From Lacrimispora sphenoides (GTDB lineage: Bacteria; Bacillota; Clostridia; Lachnospirales; Lachnospiraceae): a DNA stretch of 64,000 nt. Numbering within the stretch: position 1 is the stretch's first letter; the number at the start of each line of letters is the position of its first letter. The notes beneath the pieces were generated by a model. The model did no database searches. It saw nothing but the letters and a program-made list of their open reading frames with translations, and had not been told where the DNA came from. The stretch spans positions 1,550,001 through 1,614,000 of the forward strand of contig NZ_FOIP01000002.1 in NCBI RefSeq assembly GCF_900105215.1, written 5' to 3'. Position numbers and translations under genes: made by a program. Positions 1-8,537 of the stretch are shown one piece after another.

Positions 1-626
1 TTCATGACTACGATCCTGGTGCCAAGGGTCATTGCCTCCACCTGGTCATGGGTAACGTAAATGATGGTTGCACCCAGTTCCCTGTGAATTTTAGCAAGCT
101 CTACACGCATCTGTGCCCGCAGCTTTGCATCCAGATTGGATAGAGGTTCGTCCATCAGATATGCCTTAGGCTGGCGGACAATAACGCTTCCGATGGCAAC
201 CCGCTGTTTCTGCCCTCCAGATAAGGCAGAAGGCTTCCGGTCAAGCAAGTGGCTGATATGAAGGATTTCCGCTGCGCGGCCGACTCGTTTCTCTATTTCT
301 TCCTTCGGGACTTTATGTACTTTTAAGCCGAAGGCCATATTCTGGTAGACCGTTAAGTGGGGATAAAGAGCGTAAGACTGGAATACCATGGATAAGTCCC
401 TGCTTTGGGGGCTTGTCATATTCATAAGCTGTCCGTCTATCCACAACTCACCGGAAGAAATTTCTTCAAGCCCTGCTATCATGCGAAGTGTCGTAGACTT
501 CCCGCAGCCGGATGGTCCGACCAGGATCAAAAATTCCCTGTCTTTAATATCAAGATTAAAATCCTTTACAACGGTGAGGCCGTTTTTATAGGTTTTGCAC
601 ACATTTACAAAAGACAAACTTGCCAT
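1..626 (-). CDS. Sugar ABC transporter ATP-binding protein (MsmX/UgpC/MalK type), 5' part only
   Basis: Only the first 208 codons are in the window; the 3' end lies to the left. It is the cytoplasmic ATPase that powers import by a carbohydrate ABC permease. Visible in order: Walker [10 protein letters not shown] at about residues 38-45, the Q-loop [10 protein letters not shown] at about 82-91, the signature LSGGQKQR at 135-142, Walker B YLMDEP ending near 161, the D-loop SNLD and the switch histidine in VTHDQ near 193. The start is the ATG at 626-624, preceded by AGAAAGGA. The fixed spacing and the [15 protein letters not shown] run are typical of the shared multi-sugar ATPase family. The C-terminal regulatory domain is not visible and no partner permease is in the window, so the substrate is unknown. 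Confidence 0.93.
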   Translation of the reverse strand, partial: MASLSFVNVCKTYKNGLTVVKDFNLDIKDREFLILVGPSGCGKSTTLRMIAGLEEISSGELWIDGQLMNMTSPQSRDLSMVFQSYALYPHLTVYQNMAFGLKVHKVPKEEIEKRVGRAAEILHISHLLDRKPSALSGGQKQRVAIGSVIVRQPKAYLMDEPLSNLDAKLRAQMRVELAKIHRELGATIIYVTHDQVEAMTLGTRIVVM

Positions 627-722
627 AGATCACGATTCCTTTCTGTATATCTAAAATTCATTTTATAGAAATGATGTAAAATGAAAAAGAAGTTTTTCGT
701 AAAATGAATGTAAATCATAGTA

Positions 723-751
723 TTGACGCACAAACGATCACAGGCTATAAT
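723..751 (+). promoter_or_regulatory. Sigma-A promoter of glmS
   Basis: TTGACG at 723-728 and TATAAT at 746-751 are separated by exactly 17 bases. Transcription would begin near 758, about 40 bases before the ribozyme cleavage site. A strong GAAGGAGG follows at about 765 but leads only into ATG AAG GAG GCA TAA, so I do not call a leader gene there. Confidence 0.85.
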
Positions 752-789
752 AAACTAGATTTATGAAGGAGGCATAAATAACAATAGCA

Positions 790-975
790 AAGCTAAGCGC
801 CATGCACCAGTTGATGCGATCGTGAACATTTTTCCATGGAAAAATGGCATCAAGGGTTGACGAGGTGAAGGGTTATCGAATATTCGGCGGATGCCCTTCC
901 ATGCCCCTCCGGGCGTGTATCTTACGTGAAATATGCAGGTAACTGCAAAACAAACGCGTTGGAACCGGGGAATTA
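790..975 (+). ncRNA. glmS self-cleaving ribozyme/riboswitch
   Basis: The leader of glmS carries the conserved core of the glucosamine-6-phosphate ribozyme: AAGCGCC at 795-801, GGTTGACGAGGTGAAGGG near 856-873, TTATCGA, then TCGGCGGATGCCCTTCC near 886-903. By analogy with the family, cleavage falls between A796 and G797. Binding of glucosamine-6-phosphate triggers cleavage, and in Bacillus the cleaved message is then degraded, so the enzyme's product shuts off its own gene. The 3' boundary is approximate because the P3/P4 stems were folded by eye only. Confidence 0.93.
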
Positions 976-997
976 AAACAGAATGTAATAAAAAGCT

Positions 998-1037
998 GCC
1001 GTTTTTAAAATTTGAAGCCAGACGGCCTGTTTTTTGT
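998..1037 (+). terminator. Weak terminator-like hairpin between ribozyme and glmS
   Basis: GCCGT at 998-1002 pairs with ACGGC at 1022-1026, followed by CTGTTTTTTG. The stem is only 5 bp and the loop is long, so this may equally be a degenerate 3' part of the ribozyme domain. If it works, it would add transcription attenuation to ribozyme control. Confidence 0.25.
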
Positions 1038-1096
1038 TTGCCATTTTTAAGGACGAGTGCAGACATAAAATGAAAACTTAAGGAGATTGTGAAATT

Positions 1097-2914
1097 ATGT
1101 GTGGAATTATTGGATATACAGGACCATTAGACTCTAAAAGAATATTGCTTGATGGATTGTCCCAACTGGAATACCGGGGGTATGACAGCGCAGGTATTGC
1201 TCTTTTTATGGAGAATTCTCATACCCGTCTGATCAGACATATAGGAAAAGTATCTAATTTAAAGGAAGAATGCAAAGGAATCACAGAGGTATCCCATTGT
1301 GGTCTTGGACATACCAGATGGGCAACCCACGGAGGTGTAACGACCCAGAATACCCATCCCCATCAGGCCGGGCGGATTACTCTGGTTCATAACGGCATTA
1401 TAGAAAATTATCATCAGCTCACTCTGGATTTTCATCTGGAGGGAAAACTCCGCTCTGAAACAGACAGCGAGGTGGCTGCCTGGGTTCTGGAGAGCATTTA
1501 TCAGGGAGATCCGGTGGAAGCTATTTCAAAATTTACTGCTTATTTAAAAGGGTCTTACAGCTTTTGCGTGATGTTTGAGGATCATCCCGGTGATATCTTT
1601 GCAATCCGTAACATCAGCCCCCTGGTGGTAGCCTATACAAGATCCGGTTCTTTTGTAGCTTCGGATTTAACTGCCCTCATTCCATATACCAGGCAGTATT
1701 TTGTAGTTCCTGAGAATCAAATTGTAAAACTCACCTCTTATAAGGTACATCTCTATAACCTGGAACAGCAGGAAGAAGTACCGGAGCTGATGGAGGTAAA
1801 CTGGAACATGGATGCAGCCATGAAGAACGGATTCCCCCATTTTATGCTGAAAGAGATCCACGAACAGCCGGCGGCCCTAAAGAACACCATATTGCCGCGC
1901 CTGGTTAAGGGGCTGCCGGACTTTGGCGATGACGGCATACCGGATACAGTGCTGAAACAGTGTTCTCAGGTTCATATCGTGGCCTGCGGTACTGCCATGC
2001 ACGCAGGGATGGTGGCAAGGGCTCTTATGGAGCCGCTTCTTCGGATCCCTGTTACAGTTTCCATTGCTTCTGAATTCCTATATGAAGATCCGCTCATTGA
2101 TCGTAATACTCTGGTCATCATCATATCCCAGTCAGGGGAGACCATTGATACCCTGGCGGCTTTGCGGCTGGCGAAGGCCTGCGGTGCTGCTACTCTTTCT
2201 GTGGTCAATGTAAAAGGCTCTACCATTGCCAGGGAAAGCGATTATGTTCTATATACTCATGCAGGCCCGGAAATCGCGGTTGCCAGCACAAAAGCATATT
2301 CTGTTCAACTTGCAGCCCTTTATATGGTATGCTGCCGGATGGCCTTTGTCCGGGGAAATTATGACCATGAGGAAGCCGAGGACTTTATAAAAAAGCTGCT
2401 TGATGCCATACCGGCCATGGAGGCTATGATTGAAAAAAAGGATGAGGTAAAGGCTTTAGTAACACACTTAATCAATAAGCCGGACGCCTTTTTTATCGGG
2501 CGTGGCCTTGACTACGCCTTCTCATTGGAAGGGGCTTTGAAATTAAAAGAAATTTCCTATATTCATGCGGAAGCCTATGCTGCGGGGGAATTAAAACACG
2601 GGACTATCGCTCTTATAACAGATCAGGTTCCGGTTATAGCCATTGCAACACAGGAGAAGATTTTTTCAAAAACCATCTCCAATATCCGGGAGGTAAAAGC
2701 AAGAGGTGCGTTTGTGATTTTATTAACAAAGGAGAAATCAAAGATTGAGCCTGGGATTGCTGATGTTCAGATCAATATTCCGGAGATCGGCGACCGGTTC
2801 ACGGTATTTCCAATCGCAGTTGTGCTTCAGCTTATTGCTTATTATGCTTCTGTAGGAAAGGATCTGGATGTGGATCAGCCTAGGAATCTGGCAAAGTCTG
2901 TGACGGTTGAGTAA
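1097..2914 (+). CDS. glmS: Glutamine--fructose-6-phosphate aminotransferase (isomerizing)
   Basis: This enzyme makes glucosamine-6-phosphate from fructose-6-phosphate and glutamine, the first committed step to peptidoglycan amino sugars. At 605 residues it has the normal length. The mature N-terminus MCGIIGYTG supplies the Cys2 nucleophile of the class II glutaminase domain, with the family motifs RWATHG and HNGIIENY following. Two SIS sugar-isomerase domains come next; the first has SQSGET and AVASTKAY. The C-terminus DQPRNLAKSVTVE is the conserved family tail. The ATG follows AAGGAGATTGTGAAATT. The gene stands alone behind its own promoter and ribozyme and ends at a hairpin terminator. Confidence 0.98.
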   Translation: MCGIIGYTGPLDSKRILLDGLSQLEYRGYDSAGIALFMENSHTRLIRHIGKVSNLKEECKGITEVSHCGLGHTRWATHGGVTTQNTHPHQAGRITLVHNGIIENYHQLTLDFHLEGKLRSETDSEVAAWVLESIYQGDPVEAISKFTAYLKGSYSFCVMFEDHPGDIFAIRNISPLVVAYTRSGSFVASDLTALIPYTRQYFVVPENQIVKLTSYKVHLYNLEQQEEVPELMEVNWNMDAAMKNGFPHFMLKEIHEQPAALKNTILPRLVKGLPDFGDDGIPDTVLKQCSQVHIVACGTAMHAGMVARALMEPLLRIPVTVSIASEFLYEDPLIDRNTLVIIISQSGETIDTLAALRLAKACGAATLSVVNVKGSTIARESDYVLYTHAGPEIAVASTKAYSVQLAALYMVCCRMAFVRGNYDHEEAEDFIKKLLDAIPAMEAMIEKKDEVKALVTHLINKPDAFFIGRGLDYAFSLEGALKLKEISYIHAEAYAAGELKHGTIALITDQVPVIAIATQEKIFSKTISNIREVKARGAFVILLTKEKSKIEPGIADVQINIPEIGDRFTVFPIAVVLQLIAYYASVGKDLDVDQPRNLAKSVTVE

Positions 2915-2934
2915 TCTCATAGGAAAAGAAAAAA

Positions 2935-2970
2935 ACATGAGGGGTGCGGCTTTAGCCGTATCCTTCATGT
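2935..2970. terminator. Bidirectional terminator between glmS and the yhf operon
   Basis: CATGAGGGGTGCGGCT (2936-2951) and AGCCGTATCCTTCATG (2954-2969) form a long, slightly imperfect stem with a TT loop. A run of A precedes it and TTTCTTTT follows, so it can end glmS transcripts on plus and the yhf operon on minus, which stops at 3026. Confidence 0.8.
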
Positions 2971-3025
2971 TTCTTTTACGTAGTCAATCTGTATTTACAA
3001 CTTGATAAAGTTAAATTCTTTCCCA

Positions 3026-4240
3026 TCAATTTTTAAGAACCGACAGAAAGGATTCACCGTTTTGCGGAGCGTCTGTTCCAAAATAATCACATACGGTTGC
3101 GCCAATATCAGACAGAGTTTTTCTCCTTCCCAGCCTTCTTCCTGTTATTCCTTCTTTATAAACGAGAAGGGGGACGCACTCCCTGGTATGCTTACTGTGA
3201 CCGATATTGGGATCATTTCCATGGTCGGCCATGATCACCAGAATGTCCTGAGAAGTCAGCTCCGGTAAAAGCCTGCTGATTCCCTGGTCTGCGATTTCTA
3301 AGATCTTTTTATAAACCATGGTGGACTGGGAATGTCCGGCTAAGTCTGTTTCCTGCACATTGGTGCATAAAAAGCCCTGATTCATGGCTACTGTTTCCCG
3401 AAAGGTAAGGTCCATCACTTCCTGTGTTGGTACGCAGGATATGCTCAGCCCTCTGTCATTGGATACAATGTCCGCAACTTTTCCAATCAGAGTACAGTCA
3501 TACCCTGCTTTTGTGAGAATCGTGGGGGCCTGTACATTTTGATCCACTCCATAGCCTAAGTGTCTGCACTGGTAGCCATGGTCGTAGGACTTGGATTTTG
3601 CAGACGCAATACCGATGAAGCGGCCTTCTTTCACCTCTTCGGCATTCCAGAGGTCTTCCATGGTATTTCCGGTTCCGCCAAACACAATCACGCGGCCTAC
3701 GGTTACTACTTCCCTTACCTTTTTGGCTATGGCATACTCCTCTTCAAAGGAGATCAGATCCAATGGAGCCGTTACATTGTAACACATCCCTAAATCCGCT
3801 TCCAGATTATCTGCTACGGTTACGTACTGGTCTACCAGTAAATAGCGCAGCCCCTGCCGTTCTATGACCTGTACCTGATGTCCATTTGCCTCCAGGTGTG
3901 CTTTTACTGTATCTGCTTTCTCCTGAAAGGGATGGACTTCTGGTTTCTTCGGAAGTGTTCCCATAATTTCCTGATGGCCCATAAACGTATCTGCTCCAAA
4001 ATGCATGAGCTCGCAGCTTCCGGAATTGGCTTCAGGTGAGAATTTCATGGAGGCACTTTCCTCTCCGTAGGCATTCATGAGCCCCAGTTTTTCCAGTGCC
4101 GGGAGTTTTAAATCAGGGTAGTCTTTCAGAATGCTCCTAAGGGTATTAGCCTTTTCATCTCCCGGCCTGGCAAGACGTGCATCTTCCATGGCTCCAATGC
4201 CGAATCCATCCAAAACGATGACAATCAATCTTTTTTTCAT
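3026..4240 (-). CDS. yhfW: YhfW-type phosphopentomutase-like metalloenzyme
   Basis: Member of the alkaline phosphatase superfamily related to phosphopentomutase (DeoB); 404 residues. Metal ligands are visible in VLDGFGIG (Asp11), DLAGHSQ, MADHGNDP and HSKHTRE. The segment DTFMGHQEIMG aligns with the mutase nucleophile region and keeps the threonine, at residue 85, that is phosphorylated in true phosphopentomutases. The enzyme therefore probably moves or removes a phosphate on a small sugar-like substrate, but which one is not known. It is the last gene of the yhf operon and its start overlaps yhfX by 4 bases. Neighbouring yhf genes, rather than nucleoside genes, argue for YhfW instead of DeoB. 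Confidence 0.88.
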   Translation of the reverse strand: MKKRLIVIVLDGFGIGAMEDARLARPGDEKANTLRSILKDYPDLKLPALEKLGLMNAYGEESASMKFSPEANSGSCELMHFGADTFMGHQEIMGTLPKKPEVHPFQEKADTVKAHLEANGHQVQVIERQGLRYLLVDQYVTVADNLEADLGMCYNVTAPLDLISFEEEYAIAKKVREVVTVGRVIVFGGTGNTMEDLWNAEEVKEGRFIGIASAKSKSYDHGYQCRHLGYGVDQNVQAPTILTKAGYDCTLIGKVADIVSNDRGLSISCVPTQEVMDLTFRETVAMNQGFLCTNVQETDLAGHSQSTMVYKKILEIADQGISRLLPELTSQDILVIMADHGNDPNIGHSKHTRECVPLLVYKEGITGRRLGRRKTLSDIGATVCDYFGTDAPQNGESFLSVLKN

Positions 4241-5394
4241 AACTTTTTCCCCATGCTGTCATATATTCCAACAATTTGCGGTTTTTTCTTTTTCAATCCT
4301 TCAATCAGCACCACATCCGACCGGGTGACAAAGATCTGATAACGGAATGCCATGACCACAGTATCTCCTACCGTCCCTTCATTCGTCAGGCCGAAATGGT
4401 AATCAATGCTTTCATCGGAAGGTGGAATAACACCCATTTTTGTATTACTATCAAAAGAGGTCCCAACCAGAGCAGACTTTACGTGGGAACGCCGGTAATA
4501 GCCGCCGCCGAAACAATAAGCCTGCCCTTTAAAATTATGGGATATCTCACTTACATAAGTAACACACGGGATTTCCTCCAGCATATGGTATGCATGTATT
4601 GGAGTTGTACCGGTCAGGCCATGGCCCGGTTCGGCACAGTTTCCTCCCATTTCTTTGATCTTACTTAGAGCGTAGGTACAGGTGCCAGAAGGCGTATTGA
4701 CGATGGTTACCGGAACTCCACACTCCTTTAAAATATTAGCTGCATGTATTACGGTATCCACGTTATTGGTAGGGATCAGGTCATGGGCGGTTTCTTCATA
4801 TAAAAAGCAGGGGAAAGAAGTGACACCTGCAATTCTTACACAGGGATACTGCGTTTTGACCCGTTCTACCAGATCTTTTAATGCATCAATATGAAACCCT
4901 GCAGTCTGTCCTGAATAGATCATATCCGAATCGTTAGTAACACGGAGAATGATCTCCTGGGAAAGCCCCAGTTTCTTTGCCGCCTGATGGATCTGACTGA
5001 TTTTTTCTTCGGAATATACCGTGATCATCTGAGGATGGTATGCTACGATCTCCTCCACCTGGGCAGTAGGAATCTGTACCAAATGCCCGACGTTTGCGAT
5101 CGGGATCTGGTGATCCATCATAACTTTAGCTTCTTTATAATCCACTACAACGGCCCCTTCGTAGCCCAGTTCTACCAGTTTCCTTGCCAGATAGGGATTT
5201 CTTCCGGCCTGCTTCAGCATGAAGAACAACCGGATCTTCTTCTCCTTTGCTTCTCTTAACATGAAAGAAGCATTATCCAGAAAGGTATCCACGTCTATCA
5301 CATAAGAATCCGGTTGGATCAGTCCGCTCTGATGAAGCTCAAAGGAGGCTTTGATCAGTTCCGGGTTTCGTTTTAAGGTCTGCTCTAAAAACAT
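4237..5394 (-). CDS. yhfX: YhfX-type PLP enzyme (alanine racemase-like N-terminal domain)
   Basis: A 385-residue fold-III PLP enzyme. The alanine-racemase-type barrel starts after SYVIDVDTFLDNA, and the likely PLP lysine is Lys61 in FFMLKQAGRNP. The family suggests racemisation or similar chemistry at the alpha carbon of an amino acid; the substrate is unknown. It abuts yhfS upstream and overlaps yhfW downstream by 4 bases, so the three are translationally coupled. Pairing a fold-III and a fold-I PLP enzyme with a phosphotransfer enzyme is characteristic of yhf operons and points to catabolism of an amino-group-bearing, phosphorylated compound (inference). Confidence 0.87.
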   Translation of the reverse strand: MFLEQTLKRNPELIKASFELHQSGLIQPDSYVIDVDTFLDNASFMLREAKEKKIRLFFMLKQAGRNPYLARKLVELGYEGAVVVDYKEAKVMMDHQIPIANVGHLVQIPTAQVEEIVAYHPQMITVYSEEKISQIHQAAKKLGLSQEIILRVTNDSDMIYSGQTAGFHIDALKDLVERVKTQYPCVRIAGVTSFPCFLYEETAHDLIPTNNVDTVIHAANILKECGVPVTIVNTPSGTCTYALSKIKEMGGNCAEPGHGLTGTTPIHAYHMLEEIPCVTYVSEISHNFKGQAYCFGGGYYRRSHVKSALVGTSFDSNTKMGVIPPSDESIDYHFGLTNEGTVGDTVVMAFRYQIFVTRSDVVLIEGLKKKKPQIVGIYDSMGKKL

Positions 5395-6489
5395 TTATAT
5401 CACTCTTTCTACAGCTTCTTTTATAATGTGCATAATGGTATCCGCCCCGGACCGCATCGGGTTGATTCGGATCATACGGCTTTCCAGCGTGGAATCCGCA
5501 CTCCGGAAGGTACCGGATACCCGGTAAAACATGGGAACCAGCTCATATTTCGATTCTGCTCCCACTGGATTCGGTGCTGCTCCCAGCTTTTCGGCTTCCC
5601 TAAGTACTTTTTCTGCAATGTTCTCATAAAACTCAACCAAAAGTACTTTTGACTGGGCATTTGCCAGAAATGCCTGTTTTACCTGAGGAATCTCACCTGC
5701 GTTCAGCCGTTTTACACATGCCTCATTTACCTGGGCCTGGATGGCCAGGGCCACAGGCGCATAGACAAGGCCGTGGAGTACATCCAGGGCTTCATGGCCC
5801 TGAACCTGCATGCCTCCGGAATAACTTTCTTTCACTAACTTTTCAATATAACATGCCTTTCCTACGATAATGCCTACGCCTTCCGGGCCCAACAGCTTAA
5901 ATGAGGAAAAACAGGAAAGGTCCGCGCCGCACTGGATGCCGATCCGGCTCACTTTCATGGCGGCATAGTTATCATCGGTTAATATGGGAATATCAATGCA
6001 TTCCTTAATTGTTTCTATTACCTGGGCTATGTCATAACTGTCATCCGGCTTTTGCCTTGTGTATTGGATGAGAGCGCCTTTAATATCATTGTTTTCTTTT
6101 ATCACCCGGCGAATATCGTCCGGATCATTATAATCGGCCTCTACAGTCGGAATGTATAACATTTCCAGAGATGTGGCAGTCGTGCTGTAAACAGGCGCCT
6201 TGTGTACCAGGATTTTTTCAGCTGGTTTTAATATGCTGTGGAGTCCCATTCTTATAGCTCCGCTTCCGGCTCCTCTTACCAGGATACAAGCTTCCCCATC
6301 AAACAGATCCGCAATCACCCGTTCCGTTTTTTGTGTGGTTAACGGCTTATTAAGCCCCGGAACAACCCCTAAATCTCCACGATTTAAAATCTCGCGGCCG
6401 CTGAATGATTTTGTGATACAATCAATTACTTTAAACTGCAGTCTGGCGGCCTCCTCTACTGAGATGCTGGATAACGGATAGGTCTGCAT
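5395..6489 (-). CDS. yhfS: YhfS-type fold-I PLP enzyme (aminotransferase/lyase-like)
   Basis: A 364-residue fold-I PLP protein. The PLP lysine is probably Lys198 in CFSSFKLLGPEG, and TDDNYAAMKV near 171-180 holds the aspartate that contacts the pyridine nitrogen. The glycine-rich RGAGSGAIR near 72-80 would hold the cofactor phosphate. Related families include cystathionine-lyase-like and selenocysteine-synthase-like enzymes, so transamination, lyase or aldol chemistry are all possible. It lies between php and yhfX with short or no gaps. The start ATG at 6489 follows GGAGGAAGAT at a good distance. Confidence 0.85.
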   Translation of the reverse strand: MQTYPLSSISVEEAARLQFKVIDCITKSFSGREILNRGDLGVVPGLNKPLTTQKTERVIADLFDGEACILVRGAGSGAIRMGLHSILKPAEKILVHKAPVYSTTATSLEMLYIPTVEADYNDPDDIRRVIKENNDIKGALIQYTRQKPDDSYDIAQVIETIKECIDIPILTDDNYAAMKVSRIGIQCGADLSCFSSFKLLGPEGVGIIVGKACYIEKLVKESYSGGMQVQGHEALDVLHGLVYAPVALAIQAQVNEACVKRLNAGEIPQVKQAFLANAQSKVLLVEFYENIAEKVLREAEKLGAAPNPVGAESKYELVPMFYRVSGTFRSADSTLESRMIRINPMRSGADTIMHIIKEAVERVI

Positions 6490-6502
6490 TTTATCTTCCT
6501 CC

Positions 6503-7372
6503 TTATTTCAAAATCCGGTCCGGATTATTAATCAGCAGCATATCGATTTGTTCCTCGGATAATCCATAATCCCGAAGCATGGGAAGAAAGGTTTCAAACA
6601 GATAAGCATAACCCAAACCTCCCCATGCCTTTAAATGAGATTTTCTGGTAATATCCATAGATAAAACCACCTGCCCCAGGTAACCTTCTCTTGCGATTCG
6701 CTTTAATGTTTCTGCACGGAACCGGTCTGGACAGTAATTATTTTTTCCTACAGTATCGAATCCGATATTGACGCCTTCCTTCAGAACAGAAAGAATGTAA
6801 TCTGTGTCCTGGGAAAGGTCTAAATGGCCGATAATAATCTTTTCCGGCCGTATCCCGGCATTTTTTAAATATATGGCCTGTTCCAAAGCCATTGTTCCAA
6901 GGGTTGTATGGGTAGTTACTACGGAACCGGTGCGCACCGCTGCCAAAGCCATGGAATGAAACACCTTTTTTTCCATATCCGTCATGGTGCTTTTGCTGGT
7001 TCCAAACTCTCCTATGACCCTAGCTTTGATGCCGGAATCCCCTATTCCTTCCGTCAATTCCTTCTCTGCCAGCTTGGCAAGTTCTGTTTCCGACATGGAA
7101 TACACAAAATCCGGAAGAAACGGCTCTTTATAAAAACCGGTCGACTGCAGGATCCGGATGCCGGTGGCTTTTTCCATACGGCTCACGTATTCCGGATTCC
7201 TTCCCATCCCCATATTCGTCACATCCAGAATGCGCCTGACTCCTAGCTGATACAAACAGCGAAGCTCGCTTTTCGATTCCTCAAAACAGTCCAGACGGCA
7301 ATCCTGGTCTTTTTTTACCCCGGATAAGTCTATGGTAATGTGTTCATGCATCAAAGTATAACCTTTTTCCAT
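6503..7372 (-). CDS. php: Phosphotriesterase homology protein (Php/YhfV type)
   Basis: A 289-residue amidohydrolase-superfamily barrel. Metal ligands are in place: His9 and His11 in MHEHITID, Glu122 in VIGEFG where other phosphotriesterases carry a carboxylated lysine, His155 in VTTHT, His183 in IIGHLD and Asp240 in LSMDIT. A bridging glutamate is the known feature of E. coli Php. It is expected to hydrolyse a phosphate ester or lactone in the cytosol; the true substrate is not established. The RBS is TTAGGAG ahead of ATG at 7372. A 169-base repeat-rich gap separates it from the upstream amidase-like gene. Confidence 0.9.
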   Translation of the reverse strand: MEKGYTLMHEHITIDLSGVKKDQDCRLDCFEESKSELRCLYQLGVRRILDVTNMGMGRNPEYVSRMEKATGIRILQSTGFYKEPFLPDFVYSMSETELAKLAEKELTEGIGDSGIKARVIGEFGTSKSTMTDMEKKVFHSMALAAVRTGSVVTTHTTLGTMALEQAIYLKNAGIRPEKIIIGHLDLSQDTDYILSVLKEGVNIGFDTVGKNNYCPDRFRAETLKRIAREGYLGQVVLSMDITRKSHLKAWGGLGYAYLFETFLPMLRDYGLSEEQIDMLLINNPDRILK

Positions 7373-7396
7373 GTTTTGTCTCCTAATGATTCAAGG

Positions 7397-7530
7397 GGAT
7401 ATGCCTGCATATCCAGTTGATACCCGGTAAAGCGGGGCACGCTGTTCATAAACTCAAGGTTGTAAGACGTTTTTCTTTTAACCTTTGCCTTCAAGGGACA
7501 AAGGGGGAAGTTACTCTCACATTTGGCCCG
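7397..7530. repeat. Intergenic repeat cluster upstream of php
   Basis: Three elements fill the 7373-7541 gap. A perfect inverted repeat GGATATGC-CT-GCATATCC lies at 7397-7414. A hairpin at 7421-7440, reading GTGCCCCGCTTTACCGGGTA on minus, matches one at 28354-28379 and resembles part of 50340-50362. A stretch around 7458-7530, centred on TTTGCCTTCAAGGGA and ending TTTGGCCC, matches 28738-28783. A GTG-started frame (7351-7542) runs through the repeats and is not called as a gene. Confidence 0.6.
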
Positions 7531-7541
7531 TCGTTTCTCCA

Positions 7542-8525
7542 CTAGAAATACATATCAAGATTCATAAAGTACCGCTCGATCAGCTGGGATCTTTTACAGA
7601 CCAGCAATCTTGCCTTTCGGAACATTGCTTCAATGTCCTCCTTTTTACTTTCACAGATCAGAACGATACAGCGCCCCAATTCACTGGAAGGAACGGTCAG
7701 TGCGGATTTTCCACACATATTGACCACCCGCATCAGACCTTTTCCTGAAAGAGCCTGGCATTTTTCTGTTTCCTTATCAAAATGGCCGTAAATGCTGTCT
7801 CCCATGTCATTTACATCCACTGGTCCTTCCCTTGAGATCAGGATGGTTCCCGGCCTTATGATTCCGTTTAAGTATTGGATCAAAGGTTTCCGGCCCCCAT
7901 AAATATCCGGCTGGCCATCGTTTGGTACCTCTTTCCATTCCCAATCGGTATTCTTATCATCGGAATCCTCTGTCAGGCTTATTCCAAGCAATGGGTCCAA
8001 AACCTGTTCCAGGGTCTTTAAATCTCTGGTAATGGCGCCAATGCTGGGGGAAAATATGATTCCATCAGTGGAAGCTTTGGAATGCTGCCTCATATGATCC
8101 TGCTCGATTAACGGAGAGATAAATCCATAAAGATTGAGCGCAGCGGCAGGTGCCAGTACACTGCCGCCGCCGTCTGTTCCGATTCCGGCATCATTGATTC
8201 CATAGAATACATTGAGGGCCGTACCGCTGCTGGAGCCGGTCATCCATTTTCCTGTAATGGGATTGATAAGCTGTAAATCCACCGCTCTTCCGCCTAAAGC
8301 CATTTTATCGGCGGTATGAAATAAAAAGCCATTTTCATTAAGACGTTCTTTTAGTTTCCCGGGAATGACCGGAGTATCCTTGATACCGGTATACCAGGCA
8401 AATCCATGTTTTTTCTGAGTTGGAGCAACCAGGTCAATGACGCAGGGATTTACCTGGTTTACAGTGCAATAAGGATTTTTAAGTGCCAAAAATGTTTTCT
8501 TTGCATATGTTTCAAGTCTTTCCAT
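7542..8525 (-). CDS. Amidase-signature family protein, shortened, inside the yhf operon
   Basis: A 327-residue protein with the amidase-signature core: TGSSSGTA near 96-103 (cis-serine about Ser99) and GTDGGGSVLAPAA near 117-128 (nucleophile Ser122). The catalytic lysine is probably Lys49 in YTGIKDTP. Amidases are usually 450-500 residues; here the stretch between the lysine and the serines is about 25 residues shorter, so the fold is compact but the triad seems intact. It would hydrolyse an amide of a small carboxamide. It lies between yhfT and php on the same strand, which suggests a job in the same pathway. I know of no counterpart in the E. coli yhf operon. The ATG at 8525 sits 12 bases past the yhfT stop. 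Confidence 0.75.
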   Translation of the reverse strand: MERLETYAKKTFLALKNPYCTVNQVNPCVIDLVAPTQKKHGFAWYTGIKDTPVIPGKLKERLNENGFLFHTADKMALGGRAVDLQLINPITGKWMTGSSSGTALNVFYGINDAGIGTDGGGSVLAPAAALNLYGFISPLIEQDHMRQHSKASTDGIIFSPSIGAITRDLKTLEQVLDPLLGISLTEDSDDKNTDWEWKEVPNDGQPDIYGGRKPLIQYLNGIIRPGTILISREGPVDVNDMGDSIYGHFDKETEKCQALSGKGLMRVVNMCGKSALTVPSSELGRCIVLICESKKEDIEAMFRKARLLVCKRSQLIERYFMNLDMYF

Positions 8526-8537
8526 ATCAATTCCCAG

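Noticed and set aside
761..1066. 101-codon frame on minus across the glmS leader
   Set aside because: It is antisense to the glmS ribozyme and promoter and has no family-like sequence or RBS.
3560..3793. Several 60-140 codon plus-strand frames across yhfW, yhfX and yhfS
   Set aside because: All are frame shadows of well-supported minus-strand genes.
3026..4240. Calling this gene deoB (true phosphopentomutase)
   Set aside because: The nucleophile threonine is present, but the neighbours are all yhf genes and no nucleoside genes occur, so YhfW is the better name.
7351..7542. 63-codon GTG-started frame between the amidase-like gene and php
   Set aside because: It runs through three intergenic repeats, overlaps the php start and its SD, and lacks a plausible RBS.
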